NCBI GenBank assembly: GCA_012274445.1
Contig: JAAROD010000015.1
Coordinates: forward strand, 2,480,001-2,544,000
Length of the DNA stretch: 64,000 bases
Direction: 5' to 3'
From: Sclerotiophoma versabilis
Lineage: Eukaryota; Ascomycota; Dothideomycetes; Pleosporales; Didymellaceae
The translations under genes and the position numbers were made by a program. Positions 20,781-31,942 of this stretch are shown piece after piece (positions within the stretch are counted from its first letter, which is position 1; the number at the start of each line of letters is the position of its first letter). The notes beneath the pieces are model-generated. The model was not told the origin of the DNA, did not search any database, and was given only the letters and a program-made list of their open reading frames with translations.

Positions 20781-21493
20781 GAGTGCTATATTTCTATGCT
20801 GCGGGAGAACTGTTGGGTGTGTAACTGAGAGACAATTGCTGGGGAATAAACTTTTGTCTGCTGCTCAGCCTACCTTACGTCGTTTGTGGGGCAATAAGAG
20901 TCAAGCAGGTGTGAATTACTGTCCGGACTCGGCCCTCCTGTGATTGGTCGAGGCTGGGCGGTGAGGCATGTACGCGTCTGGACCTCAAGGCTCAATAAGT
21001 GACAATACTTATGCACCCGGGCCTGCGGTTGCCCTTTGATCAGTATGCATCCAGTTCAGATCTTCCAAGATCACCGAATATCTAAAATTGCGTTGCCATG
21101 AATGCTCCTCATCTGTATCGGACAGGCACAACAACACAACGCGCCTGCCCCCTTGGTTCCGATCGACTCATCGTCGAAGCGCCATGCAGCACGCACGCAG
21201 GTGAGGCTTGCACATGACTTCATACGATGGTTCACTTTCAGTCCTCAGAGAAACCATTGTGTCCAAGTCAATAGTTGTGTAAATTGACGAGCTTTACTAA
21301 CATGCAGCTGTATGCGGTCATAGGAGCTACTCCACCATCGACGTCATGGCTACATATCAAAAGTTCATCGACTTCTGTCAACAGCATCTAAACTTGCGCA
21401 CTGTACCACAACACGTCTGAGAAAAACAGAATCCGCTCAGGCCTCGTTCTCTAATCTATTGACGCGCCCACCCAAACAGTAAATATCATCACA
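20781..21493. promoter_or_regulatory. Shared divergent promoter of DAHP synthase and dehydroshikimate dehydratase
   Basis: This 713-base gap separates the two ATGs. GAGTCA at 20898-20903 and CGACTCA at 21164-21170 resemble the amino-acid-starvation element TGACTCA with one mismatch each. ATTGG (reverse CCAAT) is at 20943-20947. I see no coding frame that looks real in the gap. Motif function is unproven. Confidence 0.4.
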
Positions 21494-22567
21494 ATGGGCG
21501 GTCTCGACCTCTCCTCTCTGGCCACAATCCCAATCAGCTACGCGACCTGTTCCCTCGGCTCACCAAACTCACCGCCACCACTCCTCGACCGCCTCGACGC
21601 CATCTCGAAAGCCGGTTTCTCCGCCGTCGAGCTCTCGTTCCCCGACATCCTGTCCTATGCCCAGACACTCCTGGGCCACGAAGTCGAGCCGAAGAACTAT
21701 GATCAGCTCACAAAGGTCGCAGAAGCAATTAAGAAGGAATGCGAGAAACGCAACCTAGGCATCATGATGCTGCAACCCTTTGCGAACTTCGAGGGCTGGC
21801 CGCAGGGCTCAGATGAGCGAAAGGACGCATTCGAGCGTCTGGATGGCTGGATCCGGATCATGCAGGCCGCAGGCACAGACATGCTTCAAGTCGGGTCTAC
21901 GGACTCGAAGCTCGAGAAGCTAGATAAGAGCCGTATCGTGCCCGATTTGCAGGAGCTCGCCGACAAGCTGGCACAGCACGGGTTCCGTGTCGCGTACGAG
22001 AACTGGTGCTGGTCGACGCATGCACCGGACTGGAAGGACGTGTGGGAGATTGTGAAGAAGGTTGATCGCCCAAATATCGGGTTGTGTCTTGATACATTCC
22101 AAACTGCCGGAGGTGAATGGGCGGATCCGCGGACCGAGTCGGGGTTATTGGAAGATGTGTCAAGGGATGAGTTGGAGAAGCGGTTCAAGAAGAGCCTCGA
22201 GGAGCTCGGAAAAACGATCCCTAAGGATAAGATCTACCTCCTGCAGATCAGCGATGGGTACAAGGTACCGCAGGCGCTGAAGGACGAGCGGGACGACGAT
22301 GGTCTGCTGCCACGTGGTCGATGGAGTCATGACTTCAGGCCACTACCGTACAATGGGGGTTACCTCCCTATCACCGAGGTAGCACGCGCTGTGCTCAATA
22401 CCGGTTTCCGGGGATGGTTCAGCTACGAAGTCTTCGACGGGGGAAAAGCTGGCAATGGTGGTGATGTCGATATTGTAGCCTATGCGCGCGCAGCAAAGAA
22501 TGTACAGGACAGACTCCTGGCTGAGTGCGCTGGCGAGAAGGTTTCGGAAGAGATTGCGACCCGATAG
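21494..22567 (+). CDS. qa-4: 3-dehydroshikimate dehydratase-like TIM-barrel protein (Qa-4 family)
   Basis: Predicted to convert 3-dehydroshikimate to protocatechuate, the step that diverts shikimate or quinate carbon into aromatic catabolism. A single exon encodes 357 residues with no signal peptide, so it is likely cytosolic. It belongs to the xylose-isomerase-like/AP-endonuclease-2 barrel group. The four metal-binding positions of the fungal Qa-4 enzymes can be matched: Glu169 in VAYENWCWST, Asp200 in GLCLDTFQTAG, Gln251 in LLQISDG and Glu312 in SYEVFDGG. IMMLQPFANFEGW matches the LQPFxxYxG block. Start 21494 follows ATCACAATGG. The gene stands alone here rather than in a quinate cluster, next to DAHP synthase. 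Other sugar-isomerase-like functions cannot be excluded. Confidence 0.82.
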   Translation: MGGLDLSSLATIPISYATCSLGSPNSPPPLLDRLDAISKAGFSAVELSFPDILSYAQTLLGHEVEPKNYDQLTKVAEAIKKECEKRNLGIMMLQPFANFEGWPQGSDERKDAFERLDGWIRIMQAAGTDMLQVGSTDSKLEKLDKSRIVPDLQELADKLAQHGFRVAYENWCWSTHAPDWKDVWEIVKKVDRPNIGLCLDTFQTAGGEWADPRTESGLLEDVSRDELEKRFKKSLEELGKTIPKDKIYLLQISDGYKVPQALKDERDDDGLLPRGRWSHDFRPLPYNGGYLPITEVARAVLNTGFRGWFSYEVFDGGKAGNGGDVDIVAYARAAKNVQDRLLAECAGEKVSEEIATR

Positions 22568-22794
22568 ACGATCAGCAGTAGGGCGCCACATGTCTCTTCA
22601 CAGGGAAGTAATGTATACATACTGAAACGATGATGGTTATAACGAACACACTAAAACTGAATTTCCTCTCCACGTCTCTATGATTATTGTATTTATACCA
22701 CCCCTATGGCCTGCGCAACAACATTCGCCACAAATACGAGTACCCGCGTCTTCGTCAGTATGAGCTTCATTCTAATCTGCTGTTGGCAACTACA

Positions 22795-23901
22795 TCAGCA
22801 TTGCAGTCCAGGATAAGGACACCACCCAGACTCCCTTGGCTTCCCATCTCCACTCGTACGTATCGGTGCGCTCGTCGTGGACGCCTTCCCGCTGCTCATC
22901 TCAGTAACAGATATCGTGTTCGGTCCACCACAGTACACACCCGGAAATGGGTACGGACACCTCGGATCCGCAGAAATGACACTCGTGTGCAAAGTTGGCG
23001 GCTCGGACTGCGTCATCGAGGGTGGCATTGGGTTTGGACTAGAGTGTAGTGCTGACGAAGAAGGCGAGGATGAAGTAGGCGATAGAAGCTCTGCTATCGA
23101 CGAAGACACCCTTACCGTCTTCGTCAACGTACTTGTAAACTTCGACGTGATAGTCGAGTCGTTTGAAGATAACGTGGCCGTCAAATTCGGTACGCTCGCT
23201 GTGATAGTGATGTGAATGGTACTAGTTCGTGGATTCGCGCTTGAGAGACAGCCTGGGCCAAAGATTGTAGGATCAAGCAGCGCATCATTGATGCCTTGCA
23301 GTGTCACCGCTGCAGCATGAGAAATGGTTGGGCTGGATATGGCGGTGATAGGGACAGCGACTAGGGACGTGGATGACTGCGCAGATGATCGAGCTGTCAG
23401 GGTCGGTAGCGCAAGTGCCGCATCTGTACCTAAGATGGGTGTTCTTGCAGTGCTTGCAGGCACTGATGTTGGAGGTACTACGATGTTGCTGTTCATTTTG
23501 TGTGATGCGGGCCAATGTATCGTCCAGAGGTCATTCCATGAGGTCATCTTTGACGGACCTGATACTAGAGGTGTAGACAAACGAAGCGAGGAAGGCAGGA
23601 GGTAATTTGTCCATACTGTACAAGTTGCTTTTCGGTACGGAGCGTGGCTTCTGATGCTGCTTGGTGATGGCGGGAACGTAGTTGCTGTCGTGTATATGGG
23701 TATTGTGTTGTACACCATCGACGACTGGGAAGAAGCTGTTGGGTTGTGAACAGTGAAGTTCCTCGTAGGGTATGTGAATCCAGTCAAGTTTATTGTTCTT
23801 GAAAGATAACGCACGGTTTCATCGTGGCCTTTGTGGCGAGCTATGACATTTCCTGAAGTTGTTTGGGCAGCGAGGACTGCGGTAGTAAGTGTAACAAGCA
23901 T
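22795..23901 (-). CDS. Secreted Ser/Thr-rich protein with two CPYP cysteine modules
   Basis: Function unknown. One open frame of 368 residues starting with a signal-peptide-like segment (MLVTLTTAVLAAQTTSG). The mature part is about one-third Ser and Thr with many NxS/T sites, as in cell-wall or heavily O-glycosylated proteins. Near the C-terminus are two related modules, RCPYPFPGVYCG and WCPYPGLQC, the second at the very end. Few other cysteines occur, so each module could close a small loop. No GPI-anchor signal is seen. The gene is convergent with the dehydratase. It might be a wall protein or an effector-like protein; neither can be shown from sequence. Confidence 0.62.
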   Translation of the reverse strand: MLVTLTTAVLAAQTTSGNVIARHKGHDETVRYLSRTINLTGFTYPTRNFTVHNPTASSQSSMVYNTIPIYTTATTFPPSPSSIRSHAPYRKATCTVWTNYLLPSSLRLSTPLVSGPSKMTSWNDLWTIHWPASHKMNSNIVVPPTSVPASTARTPILGTDAALALPTLTARSSAQSSTSLVAVPITAISSPTISHAAAVTLQGINDALLDPTIFGPGCLSSANPRTSTIHITITASVPNLTATLSSNDSTITSKFTSTLTKTVRVSSSIAELLSPTSSSPSSSALHSSPNPMPPSMTQSEPPTLHTSVISADPRCPYPFPGVYCGGPNTISVTEMSSGKASTTSAPIRTSGDGKPRESGWCPYPGLQC

Positions 23902-24325
23902 TTTGGTTTAACATAGATCTTGGTTGTTCTAGTAAGATAATGTTTTCAATGGCTTTAAGACAGATTGAGTAGGTGGCCGATCAAGAGGAGAATGACAATA
24001 GATTCACACATCGTGCCAATCATGATGAATTGGAGAGGTAAGTTACTCAATTTCATAACGTCTATTGATGAGGTGATGCAACAACGGTGTTCCTTGACCA
24101 GAACTGGTTCATGCATGCGAACAATGCCGAAATTGAAAGGCCTTTGAAACATTGGCCCACGGTCAGAAGTACGAAAGAAGAGATACCAAAACAGTCTTGA
24201 ACGGCTGTCAATGAGTCTTACTCAAAGGTCTTCGAGCCCTGAACTATTTCCTAAAGTACCACCATAGTTAAAACTCATAAAAAAATCTTTCAAAAATAAA
24301 CAGATCCACCATTTAAGTTTACCAT
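23902..24325. other. Intergenic, AT-richer spacer
   Basis: About 0.4 kb between two minus-strand genes. It serves as the likely promoter of the secreted-protein gene. Several short A-runs; nothing else recognised. Confidence 0.4.
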
Positions 24326-24856
24326 TCAACGGCCCAAAGGACCCAAGCAACCACATTTCAAGCCTTTTGCTATTGCAGCAGCACAAGCCTGCCGCTCCTG
24401 CATCGACACCGAATACCCCGCAACATTAATACCCTGTCGGTGCATTCGTTCAAGTATGTCTTCCCATCCGCGTTCGCTCTCTTCCCGCACATGCCTTCTC
24501 GGCATGGTCTCGTCTAGTCGGACAGCCGAGTCCTGGTGAGTATCGAACTGCTGGTGGGCACCAAATTCTTGGCGTGCAGTAACGCGCTCTAAGGGATAAA
24601 ACCCACCACTACCCATGCCGCTGGAGGGGTTTGGCACACTTTGGTTCCGACGCTGATGCTGCGACGTCGAAAAGCGGACCTCGAGCTTCTTGATTTTGGC
24701 CTTGAGGCCATCCTTTACCCTAGCCTTGACCTGAGAGGTATCCGCGCCATGGTCGCGACCATCATGTCGAAGGCTAGAATAGGCCGTCGAGGAACGACAG
24801 CACGAGGGCAGTCCTGTGCTGTATCTGGTTCGGTCTGAGCGTTGAAAGCAGACCAT
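24326..24856 (-). CDS. Hypothetical protein, basic, C-terminal cysteine motif
   Basis: Not recognised. I chose the Met at 24856, giving 176 residues; the frame is open further upstream to 24964. Visible features are a Lys/Arg-rich helix-like segment (QVKARVKDGLKAKIKKLEVRF), an acidic-to-basic amphipathic stretch (RGWEDILERMHRQGINVAG) and an end KGLKCGCLGPLGR. A second frame over 24715-24857 is also open, so an intron near 24770 could change the N-terminus. Codon use of the last 120 codons looks coding; the first third is doubtful. Confidence 0.38.
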   Translation of the reverse strand: MVCFQRSDRTRYSTGLPSCCRSSTAYSSLRHDGRDHGADTSQVKARVKDGLKAKIKKLEVRFSTSQHQRRNQSVPNPSSGMGSGGFYPLERVTARQEFGAHQQFDTHQDSAVRLDETMPRRHVREESERGWEDILERMHRQGINVAGYSVSMQERQACAAAIAKGLKCGCLGPLGR

Positions 24857-25713
24857 TCTGAAGATTTGAGGCATGAGAGAAATTCGGAGTAGTACGGTAC
24901 GAGCTTGCGAGATTTTGGAAATCGTAGGGAAGTTACTGCCTGAATACGAGCTATATTTTTGCACATCAGGGAGTTATTCAAGACCTGTTCAGTTATATAC
25001 ATGGTGAGAAGTGCTGTGAATATTGTAAAGTTCGGTCGAGGAATTTGCGAACCATAGATTTCTCGCCGTGAACCGTGGTTACAACACTAATTATGCCTTA
25101 CACATTCGCAAATCAGACTCTAAGTGTATCCAAGCTAATATTGGGCAGTATTAAAACGGGGGTGTGGAGCGCATAACAATGATGCGTTTTTACCGTAAAC
25201 CCATTCCTTGCCCACTAACTGCAATAGTGCAGTACGAGATCCTGGCCAGAAGGCATTCACAAAATCAACTAACTTTGAGTCAACCCGTCAGCTTGTTTGG
25301 TTGTGTTTCCATCGTTTGACCTATGGAGAAGAGATACTAAGGTCCATTCCCATAGATACTTCGACTACCACCAGGCTAACGTCCATCAGCGCACGACGAT
25401 AGGCTCTTCCATTAGACCATTACTTACCAATCTATCACAAAGATGGTACAACATCCGTACCTGGAGCTATTCGTACATTCATCAGCTCTGGATTGAAATT
25501 CCTCTACTGCAGTGCGACATAGAGACTTTTGTTTTGGCCTGAATTATTACGAAGAGGTACCACGAAGCATACAATCTACGCTATAGCCCGAATAGCAGCA
25601 ACGTTACATATTGCAAAGGATTAATATGCAGCACAATCAAGCAATAAAATTACTCTGATACCTATGACGCCCCAACGCTCGCGCTAAAGACATGAAGCCT
25701 CATCACTCGCAAA
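24857..25713. other. Intergenic, AT-rich
   Basis: About 0.85 kb between two minus-strand genes, with AT-rich tracts around 25000-25200 and 25560-25660. No coding frame or RNA gene recognised. Confidence 0.45.
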
Positions 25714-28700
25714 CTAAACCTCCGTCTCAATTCCCTCTCCACTTCCTCTATTCTTTTGATGCATCATTCCCTTAACCTTGTTCTTTCCTCTATCCGCCGT
25801 ATGCTTCATCCATGCCAGTGTTCTTGGTCCTTTCCACTGCATCACCCCCCTATTCTTCCTATGCAGCTGTTTGTTCTGCTGTTTGTACTCCTTGAGCTGA
25901 TCGATCGTCCCTCTTTTGCCATCATCACTGAGCTTGCTGTCCGTCTTCCTGTGTTTCTGCAGGAAATCGGGTGTGATCTTCTGCATCGTGGATCTATTGT
26001 CGTCATCCTCAGAATCAGAGGAAGATGACGAGGATTCATCGTCGCTGTTTGAGCTTTGTATGTTAGGTGCTCCAGATTCATTATTTTCGTCCCAATCGGA
26101 GTATTCTTGATCGTGACAGACGTCAAGAACTTCCATGACATTCAAGAGGTGCTTGTCGCCCTTGGCGTAGTCCTCGTGGTAGCCTGATAACCCAGACCAG
26201 AAAGTCAACGTCATTTCGATTTGGCCCACCTTCTCACCGTAGTTGTCGAGTATGTTGTTTTTGGCGCGATTAAGGTCGCCCTTCCATACATCGAGGTGAA
26301 CGGTCTGTTCTTCATTGTCGACAAGGTCTTTAAGCCAGAGGATGCAGAAAGCGGGGCTATGGTCCCGTAGAGTTGCATCCTGGCGGAACTCGACAACCAG
26401 TGGTGATGCATAACGTGCCTTCACTGGTAGGCGAATGGCGCGCTCTCCTCGCGATTTCCACATTGTACCGCCTTCGTCGTGCTGTCTGACCTTACCGTCC
26501 CTGGCTCTTGAGTGCAACTTGGCTTTGCCGAGTTTTGTAGTGACCTTCATCCTCAGGGGCGCCAGCTCTTTAGGCACGTCGATGGCTTTGACGACAGGCT
26601 TAATGTCCAACGTACCATAATTCCAGCCCAGCAGCTCCCGCGGTAATTGGACCTGCAAACTGCGGAAGACCATGGAGATGCGAGCGCGTCCGTAGCCTAC
26701 GCCACCGGCTAAGGGATAGATGGAGTTGGTTTGACTTCGCTCCTTGAATACCTTCTCCAGAGGAAGGTACACGATGCCAAGCAAGGGGTCGTCTTCGTGT
26801 ACACGGGCGTCGCGGACCGCAATGTGAACCTCGGTATTGCGTACGTCTCGAATGAAGCGTTCGCAACCAGCATTGAAGAACGGCTTCGAGTTCTTCGGTT
26901 TGGTGCGGGTCTTGAAAACCTTCTTGTGGTTGATAATGATGGTACAGTACGCTGACGGCAGATCATCGCCTTGTTCCTCCTCATCGCTGGCTTCAGCGTA
27001 TTTGTCTCCTTTCTTCTTGTTCAATGTCTCTAGCTCTAGTCCGGTAATCTGATGGATCTGTACGCTGAGAATTCCAGATGGGTAATCGTGTGCTGGTGGT
27101 GATGCGATGATAAGCTCATCTTGACGTGCCTGAAATTCTTCCTTCTTCTGCTGCTCGACTTCAGGCTGGTGCTCGACGCTAGCCTCGCGCAGCTTGTTCT
27201 CTGCCTCCGCAGACGAGCTCTTCTTGAGTTGGTCGATCGTGTTGATATCGGGATTCTCCTGCTGTGTTTCGAGCTGATGGTCCGTAATCCTGGTTTTCGA
27301 ATAGTACCCGACACTCCAGGCAAGCTTGCCGGGCATGCCTTCGCCCGCCTTAAGAGCCTTGAAGCCATCCTCACGATCATGCATCTTGCCGTTCGTTTCG
27401 GGGCTCTTCATGATCTCCTTGAGGTCCAGCTCGATACGACCGAGGTCATCATCAGCAGTAGTTCGGTCAGAGTCCCACAGTTGCAACCTCAGGCGCTCGC
27501 CAACATTCAGCTCATCGGGAGTGACCAGAATGTAACATTCCTCATTCCAATACGGCTCCATGTTCTTCTGCAAGACACGGGTAGACCACATGGGCTTGCC
27601 AAACTTGGCCCATCCGACCGTGACATATGGATCTGCCGAACCTTTCTTGAGAGGCCCCAGCCCAGCATCGCCCTCTTTGAAGTCGAATGCATGATGAACT
27701 CGTACAACCAGTATGCCTTGTGCAATCGTATCTTTTTTAAAGTCATCGCCCATCATCATGTCCTTCAGATTAAGGGTAAGTGATTTTGGTGCCACATACT
27801 CAGCGAGTGCGGCATCCATAGACGACTGTACGAAACTTGAGATGAGTGGCACATCCATTAGGTTGGGTCCTTTCTTGATAAGCGGAACACAAGAGAGGTT
27901 GACCTTAGGCTGGCCAAGGAAGGACATGGTGCAAATCGAGAAGAACGGGGGGTCGGGGCAAAGCTGCAATCGAATGCGCACAACACCCACGATGCCGGCG
28001 AGTTTGACCCAAACAGCTAGAATCTATTAGCAATGAACCAAGGACGTATAGATGTTTCCCACTTACGAAGTTTGATATTGCCGGGGAGATAGAAGGCAAG
28101 GTAAAGATGAGCGTGTTTTGCTTTTGACTTGATGCCGCGTCCACTTGCCGGACGGTACGCGAACGCGATTTCCATGTTGACGAAGTCGCCTTCTTCGGCC
28201 TCCATGCTATCCTGAGGCACATCACCCCCACTCTCACTATCATCAGCAACAGACCTGTCTCCCTTCTCCTCGTTGGCCGTCTTCAACTTTCCATCGGCGT
28301 TCACGGATCTTGCAGCCGCACCTGTCGGGAGCCATCTCACTCCCAGGAGCCTAATTGCTTCGCTACCCTGGCCAAGGTCTTCGACTGCAACCATGCGCAC
28401 CATGCTGGGCAAGGAAGCCTGCATAACGTCCTCAAGCGTGTCCGAGATACTGGTGAACAAGTCGGGATTAATCAGGGGCCAAATCGATGCCATTAGCGAG
28501 TTGAGCCACTGTGTGCTTTCGGCAGTCTCGCTCTTAGCCAGTTTCCGTCCTTGCCGACGCTCTGCCCGCCACATTTCGACGTCCCAGACGTCCTTGATCT
28601 TGTTATCGGTCCACTGCCTCATAAAAATGATAGTGCCTGCTGCAAACCCCGCTGATAGTGCTAGTTCAATCAGGTGGAAGAACTGCTTGACCCAGCCAGA

Positions 28701-29489
28701 CGAATTGCGTGTAAACCAGAAAAGCGCTCTTACACCTAGTAAACCAAGAGCGATTATACCGAGCCCAACCTCGACGGCTCTTCTGTAAACTGTTGTGATC
28801 TCTTGCCGTGTGTCGTCGAACTCGGGAGGTGGAAACAGGACCTCCATGGCTTTGTGCGAGTTCTGCGAGTCATGCTGATCATCCTCGAGCATGTCGTCTG
28901 TCTTCTCGATACCACCAGTTCCGGTGCGTGTCTTCGGCTCGATTCCCACCGTTGGTTCGTTCTTTGCTGTACCCTTGAGATCCTTATCGGTGAAGTCGTG
29001 AATGACGACGGGCAGATGTGTTACAGGGTCTGTGACCTCTCGTTCTGTGCCGTCTGCGTTGAACTTCTTCATGTGCTTCCGCGCCTTCTTTGGGTCCTGC
29101 TCAGTCATGACACCCTCAGTAGTATCTTCAGCTGCGGCCCCAGAGTCCAGATCTTGTGGCAGTTGCCTGTTGTTGGCCGTCACTGTGTGTCCAGCATGGT
29201 CTGCAGCCTCCTCTCTCTCCCTCGCTATGTTCTTGTTCTCTGCGTCGTAAGGCTGGTCGCCCTCAATGTGTTGTTCAGCACCATGTGTGAAGGCATTGTA
29301 CGCATCGCCGATTCGTTCGCGCCCGCTCCGCTCGTCTGCATTGTCATCGCTCGGGTCTCCGATTCCGTACTGATCCTGTCGCCGTTGCTTTTCTTCGCGA
29401 TATCTCTGGACGGTCGGTATGGGATTGCGAGCGGTGTATGGCGACTTGTGCGACCGGCGCGCGCCTTCAACATCATCGACACCTGACAT
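25714..29489 (-). CDS. Tricalbin-like SMP/C2-domain protein of the Mug190 family
   Basis: Predicted ER membrane protein that tethers the ER to another membrane and moves lipids. Exons 29489-28067 and 28016-25714 join with a 50-nt intron (GTAAGT...TTCTAG) and give 1,241 residues. Residues 1-220 are charged and probably disordered. Two hydrophobic helices lie near 240-258 and 270-290. An SMP lipid-binding module follows, from QWLNSLMASIWPLINPDLF to LGQPKVNLSCVPLIKKG. Two C2 domains come next: the first (GILVVRVHHAFDFKEGD ... SADPYVTVGWAKFG) keeps the Asp-rich calcium loop, the second starts GILSVQIHQITGLELE. A Ser/Asp-rich stretch and a basic tail close the protein. The order SMP-C2-C2 with LDLKEIMKSPE matches the fission-yeast Mug190 group rather than Tcb1-3. 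Domain calls are confident; subcellular site is inferred. Confidence 0.9.
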
Positions 29490-31498
29490 TGTGAGGCTAC
29501 GTGGTGTGGGAGGGATGTGCTAGTGTACAGTGCGGTCGGGCGTGAGAGATAGCTGTGAAGGAAGTCGCGTGGTCGGTCATTTGCTCATGTCGCGGGCAGT
29601 CATGCAGTCATCAGCTGGTGGCTCATAAACCAGAACGTAGAAAACAAGGATCGAAGCAGGTCGTAACGTCGAATGCAGGTTGGACCCGCAGAAGCTTGTA
29701 GACTCCCGTTTCCAGCTGATGGCACTGTTTACGGTTGACGTAGGCTAGCAGGCACTGACAGGCTACCTCCAGGGTTCTTGAGCCTAGAACAGCCAGTTGT
29801 ACTCCACATGCTGCACGTTATTTGCTCCATCAAGACCGTCAAGTGCCGTTGTGCCGTTTCGTGAAGGCTTGATCGTCATGCAATGACGTCGCAGGCCAGT
29901 TTTGACGCGTTCTCAGACCACCTAGCTAGGACACATCAGCCACTTGGCAGTTGCGTGCGGGGAACCAACAAAGTCCGCGAAATTTCATCCTTTATGAATT
30001 TTCAGCATTGGACAAACCAAACAGTCGCGTGATAGTCATTGCAAAGTACCATTACGAGGAACTATTTGCGCGCCTTCTCGTCGGCAGTCATTCGTTTAGT
30101 TCTTGCCGCTCCCGGTGTCGATCCTACAAGGATGATGTGGCTGCGATCCACCCACCAGCCGCAACACCAAATGTGCAGCTTGCTCTCAACCAACTGAACA
30201 CACGTTAGAACGCACTGGACATCTCGAGCGCAGTGTGCAATCAATTAGGTAGCCGCACCCATATATCGCAGGAATCCTATGTTCTCGATGCGTAAATCTG
30301 AGATTGGACCAAGGGGAAAGCATAAGCTGTGGACAAGAGCAAAAAATATTTCAAGCCTTTGCAAGAGAAGAGATTTGAGCTTTGTCATCTTCTACCTTCT
30401 CAGCGACTTCACACTGACTCTTCCCCAATATTCGACATTGGAATAGTCGCCGCCCTTCCAACTACACCACAGTCACACATGCATGCGCTACACACGAGAT
30501 TTTTCGACGTGTGAGTCAACAACACAACGAACTCGAGGTGACCGCACCGGCGCATTGCCCAATGTGGCCCAGCCACAACGGGGCACCGATGTGCAACCAA
30601 TTATCAGAGTTGATGTGAGAGAACAGTTGTGTCTGCCTAGAGGAGTCGTGAGCGGCATACATGTCACGCAATCCGGGCATAGTAATCCCACTATCGGAGT
30701 AGTTGTGAAACGCCATGAGCAAGTTTCCGACCACATCCATCACGGTTCTCTGAACTCGATGCGCTGCTTACGAAGTCACTGCTGACTCAACCTCCGCCCT
30801 TCATGTGGAATTCAACCCCAACTCCGCAGACTAGCGGCATAAATCTCCACTCCGACAAGTCACACTCTAATCCTAGCAGTGCTCACCGATCTCTCACGCG
30901 CCCAGCCAATCAATCAAAAAAATGTCCCTGAAACAGTTATAAGCTCCGAATCGCGCTGTTGGCTAAGCTTCCAGGAGAATTGTCTACCGAGAATGCCAGG
31001 AAACCTGGCACGTACTGTGTGGGTCTACACATGGCAGCGCAAGCCTTACATCAAGGCATCCAACGCCGACTGGGACGCGTTGACCCGCATAACACCCGTT
31101 TGGGAAAAGTTGCGAGTACCGCCATTGCGCCATCGGGTGGTCTGTAGGAACATGGCATGCTACTACAAGGCGGCAGGATGGTTGATTGGTGAGAACTCTC
31201 AGTCGGTGATAAATCTCACGACACGAGCGAAGAGTCATTCCGAGCACAGCTTAGCAAGCGGTGGTGAAGGGGAAAGTTGTCGAGGGTGTCATAGGTAAGG
31301 GCTTGAAAGGTGATTGTGCATATAAGGGTGGATGAGATGCGTGGTGGTGAGCATCATCACATTAAGCATCAGCCCAGCATCAACAAGGGCAACTAAAGCG
31401 AAAGAGCGACAGCTCGTTACTCTATAAATCATTATCCGAACTTCGTTATTCAAGTTGTGTCAATCGCCCGCCCCGGTGTCATTAGAATAACCTCCACA
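29490..31498. other. Intergenic 2 kb, one weak open frame
   Basis: Mostly without features. On the plus strand 30993-31298 (Met at 30993) could encode about 101 residues, including VWVYTWQRKPYIKASNADW and WEKLRVPPLRHRVV. The composition is protein-like, but no family, signal peptide or splice support is visible, so I do not call it a gene. The right end is the promoter of the 80-residue protein gene. Confidence 0.35.
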
Positions 31499-31788
31499 AT
31501 GTCTTCCAAGAATACACCATACACCGCGCCCTCATCTTACGCACCTTCAGATGTATCCTCCATCAAGAGCACATCTTCGACAGTGAAGAAGCATCTCGTC
31601 TCAGTTTTCACCCGGAAAGGTCCGTCTTGATCACAGCCTCCTCACCACGTGTACTGATAGCGATAGTGAACCCTAGTAGCACGCCAATCGTGACAACCAA
31701 GGGACCGAGTGGGAAGAGCGGGCTGACTACAGAAGAGCTGAAGATCAGGAATGAAGCTCGGGCGAGCTATTACTCGACGCTTGGTTAG
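31499..31788 (+). CDS. Small hypothetical protein, two exons, 80 residues
   Basis: Unrecognised. Exon 31499-31619 encodes MSSKNTPYTAPSSYAPSDVS and a basic segment ending FTRK. An intron 31620-31666 (GTCCGT donor, TACTGAT branch, CGATAG acceptor) leads to exon 31667-31788, which encodes VNPSSTPIVTTKGP and ends EELKIRNEARASYYSTLG. The ATG has context CACAATG. The protein is Ser/Thr-rich and basic with a helical acidic-basic tail; no signal peptide or membrane helix. The acceptor at 31660 would add two residues. The smooth in-frame join and codon bias in both exons favour a real gene; the function is unknown. Confidence 0.5.
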
Positions 31789-31942
31789 ACACTAGGGGTG
31801 GCGGCGAAGAAGTCTACAGATGTTGCGGGGAATGTGGAATGCTTTTGTTGCTATGTAGAACTTCCTGGCCCATATGTGTGGGCTCAAGGACAGTGCGTAG
31901 AAGTAATGTATAATGACCCTTTCACAAGGTATTTTATTCCTC

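Noticed and set aside
26600..27783. Plus- and minus-strand frames overlapping the Mug190-like gene
   Set aside because: Shadows in other frames; the SMP/C2 protein is continuous.
28273..29486. Plus-strand frames opposite the first Mug190 exon
   Set aside because: No domain, low-quality composition, opposite a clear coding exon.
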